DNA of 64,000 nt. Origin: Lentibacillus salicampi. Its GTDB lineage: Bacteria > Bacillota > Bacilli > Bacillales > Amphibacillaceae. The stretch covers positions 1-64,000 of the forward strand of contig NZ_SRHY01000002.1 in the NCBI RefSeq assembly GCF_004565465.1, written 5' to 3'. Positions 62,784 to 64,000 of the stretch are shown one piece after another. The translations under genes and the position numbers were made by a program. Each line of letters opens with the position of its first letter. The stretch's first letter is position 1. The notes beneath the pieces were generated by a model. That model was not told the origin of the DNA and ran no database searches. It saw only the letters and a program-made list of their open reading frames with translations.

Positions 62784-62942
62784 ATGTCAGAGCAAAATAA
62801 GAACCGTAATAAGGATAAAAACACCCAAAACAATAAAAACAGATTCAACAAGCAAAAACCGGATCCCGATGTGGAATTTGCTGAAGACCGGGAATTTCTC
62901 AATTTGGATAATAAGCGGAACAAGCGGCATCGTCCGAAGTAG
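62784..62942 (+). CDS. Small basic hydrophilic protein, 52 residues
   Basis: AAGGAGG lies 8 nt before ATG 62784, one of the best ribosome-binding sites in the window. The product (MSEQNKNRNKDKNTQNNKNR...) is rich in N, K and R in its first half, then FAEDREFLNLDNKRNKRHRP. It resembles small spore-associated proteins in composition, but no family is assigned. Confidence 0.6.
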   Translation: MSEQNKNRNKDKNTQNNKNRFNKQKPDPDVEFAEDREFLNLDNKRNKRHRPK

Positions 62943-63236
62943 TTCGTTTGATGCCGAATGCTGCTGGTCCGGGCAACCGGCAGCTCTTTTCAATTTCCCG
63001 AAATCGTATTTGGCTTCGTTGGGGTCTGGTATTTCCTTGTTTTGTGTAGCGAAAAATGATCTTTTGCCAGATTGAAAGCCTCATAAAATGCCATTTCTTG
63101 CTTTTTACTTTCATATAAAAGTGGTTTATCATAATCGTGACCTGACTAGCTACTGGCAGTATTTGACTGGTGAAGAGCAGGTTGATCATTTATAATAGGA
63201 ATAATAGAGTAGAAGAAACAGGAGGTGAAACAGATA

Positions 63237-63500
63237 ATGGAAAAATCGGAACTGCAGCAAATTCTGGGTGCTCTGCAGGACTTTTCGGGAAAAATCAATG
63301 AACAATTGCAGCAGATGGAAGAGCGTATGAATGAGCGTTTTGAACAGGTTGATAAACGTTTCGACCAAATGGATGAGCGTTTCGAGCGCCTTGAAGCAAA
63401 GGTCGGCGGCATAAGGGCCGAAGTCAATGAAACGCAGGAAACGGTTGACTTTTTATCCACTAAAAGTGTACAGCATGAAAAGAAGCTTCGGCATGCTTGA
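63237..63500 (+). CDS. Short coiled-coil protein with heptad repeats
   Basis: 87 residues; AGGAGGTG lies about 10 nt before ATG 63237. Residues 20-52 repeat every seven (MNERFEQV, DKRFDQM, DERFERL), giving a long amphipathic coiled coil. No membrane segment. Similar small heptad-repeat proteins occur widely in Bacilli with unknown roles. It is monocistronic and convergent with the acetyltransferase. Confidence 0.65.
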   Translation: MEKSELQQILGALQDFSGKINEQLQQMEERMNERFEQVDKRFDQMDERFERLEAKVGGIRAEVNETQETVDFLSTKSVQHEKKLRHA

Positions 63501-63528
63501 AGTTCGCTACCGGATTATCGTAAAAAGA

Positions 63529-63558
63529 GGGTTCGGAAAATGCTGACTCCCTGAACCC
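63529..63558. terminator. Weak terminator between convergent genes
   Basis: GGGTTC / GAACCC stem with T-rich ends on the minus strand (CTCTTTTTACG). Confidence 0.4.
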
Positions 63559-63597
63559 CCGGACCTTTTATAGGCTCTGGTTTGCTTTTATCACCCG

Positions 63598-64000
63598 CTA
63601 TTTCATTTTCCAATAATCCCGCTGAAAAAGATGCATCATAACACCATCATGATACTCTCCATTGATAAAGAAATGTTCCACCATATCACCTTCAGCCCGA
63701 AAGCCGACTTTTTCATAAACATGTCTGCCTTTTTTATTGGCTTTGGCGACAATTAAGTATAGTTTATGCAGATTCAGCACAGAAAACGCATAATCCGCCG
63801 CCAATTTAGTTGCCGTACCCGCATACCCGTTACCTTGATGCGCGGGATCAATTATGATGGCAAATTCCGCATTCCGATGCCGCTGTTCGATTTCATAAAG
63901 CGCCACAAAACCCAGAGGCTCATCATCATTGGTTAAAATGAATTCACGGTTTCTTGGATTATCCTTGTCTTTATCATAGCTTTCTTTCAATTGCTCCATG
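63598..64000 (-). CDS. SpeG-like GNAT acetyltransferase (5' end outside window)
   Basis: The last about 133 residues of a GNAT protein: FVALYEIEQRHRNAEFAIII, the acetyl-CoA loop QGNGYAGTA, LNLHKLYLIVAKANKKGRHV and YEKVGFRAEGDMVEHFFING. This order is that of spermidine N-acetyltransferase SpeG (about 170 residues), so some 35-40 N-terminal residues lie beyond the window. The Met at the edge is internal. It is predicted to acetylate spermidine or a related polyamine. Confidence 0.8.
   Translation of the reverse strand, partial: MEQLKESYDKDKDNPRNREFILTNDDEPLGFVALYEIEQRHRNAEFAIIIDPAHQGNGYAGTATKLAADYAFSVLNLHKLYLIVAKANKKGRHVYEKVGFRAEGDMVEHFFINGEYHDGVMMHLFQRDYWKMK

Overview
The window looks like chromosomal DNA of a low-GC, endospore-forming, salt-adapted Bacillaceae (Lentibacillus / Virgibacillus / Oceanobacillus type). 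Pointers are a gamma-type small acid-soluble spore protein, a CotA-like spore-coat oxidase, osmoprotection genes (BCCT carrier, glycine-betaine-type binding lipoprotein, NhaC antiporter), MurR/MurQ/MurP, the YojN/YojO ATPase-VWA pair, a FIMAH-tailed secreted nuclease and several intergenic repeats of Bacillaceae type. The genus is an inference; no rRNA or tRNA gene was seen.

Layout. 0-8 kb is a worn accessory region: an Rpn-type PD-(D/E)XK transposase with a covarying 3' hairpin, a broken gene pair split by a nested palindrome, an orphan SEC-C tail, a BCCT transporter, YitT, a phosphatase remnant and the 3' end of a group II intron. 8-15.5 kb holds nucleic-acid proteins: a 909-residue beta-CASP metallo-RNase-like protein with an unusual repeated C-terminus, a second Rpn remnant, a two-gene operon of a SNF2-type ATPase and a coiled-coil partner, and a SEC-C protein. 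15.6-26 kb is metabolism and transport: class I aldolase, two permeases (DMT, AGCS), an MFS exporter with a possible leader peptide, acetamidase/formamidase, glycerol dehydrogenase and an orphan betaine-binding lipoprotein. 26-30 kb is the murR-murQ-murP operon for N-acetylmuramic acid, with a CcpA site in front. 30-40 kb carries a D-2-hydroxyacid dehydrogenase, RraA-like protein, CotA laccase, LCP ligase, YlmA ABC ATPase, MtnE-like aminotransferase, YtcJ amidohydrolase and a CBS/ACT c-di-AMP-type sensor. 40.6-44.2 kb is fruR-fruK-fruA. 45-50 kb is one secreted multidomain nuclease/5'-nucleotidase of 1623 residues. 50-58 kb has hmp, zinc-ribbon and small spore-type genes, a frame-disrupted htpX, DMT carriers and a RAYT transposase. 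58-64 kb has YojO/YojN, NhaC, two small proteins and a truncated SpeG-like acetyltransferase at the window edge.

The most interesting system is the RAYT gene at 57175-57936 with its palindromes. The same 12-15-bp-arm palindrome occurs at five places between 50.9 and 58.0 kb, plus a half copy at 25.8 kb. Its 3-nt loop is CAG in every + strand copy except the one just after the RAYT stop codon, which is CTG, i.e. inverted. The RAYT is therefore flanked by REP elements in opposite orientation, and the upstream one ends a few bases before its ribosome-binding site.

Other items worth a second look are a six-unit 21-bp-period GATCGATC array, an htpX split at an A6 run, a three-copy MITE-like palindrome family, and the SNF2/coiled-coil operon.
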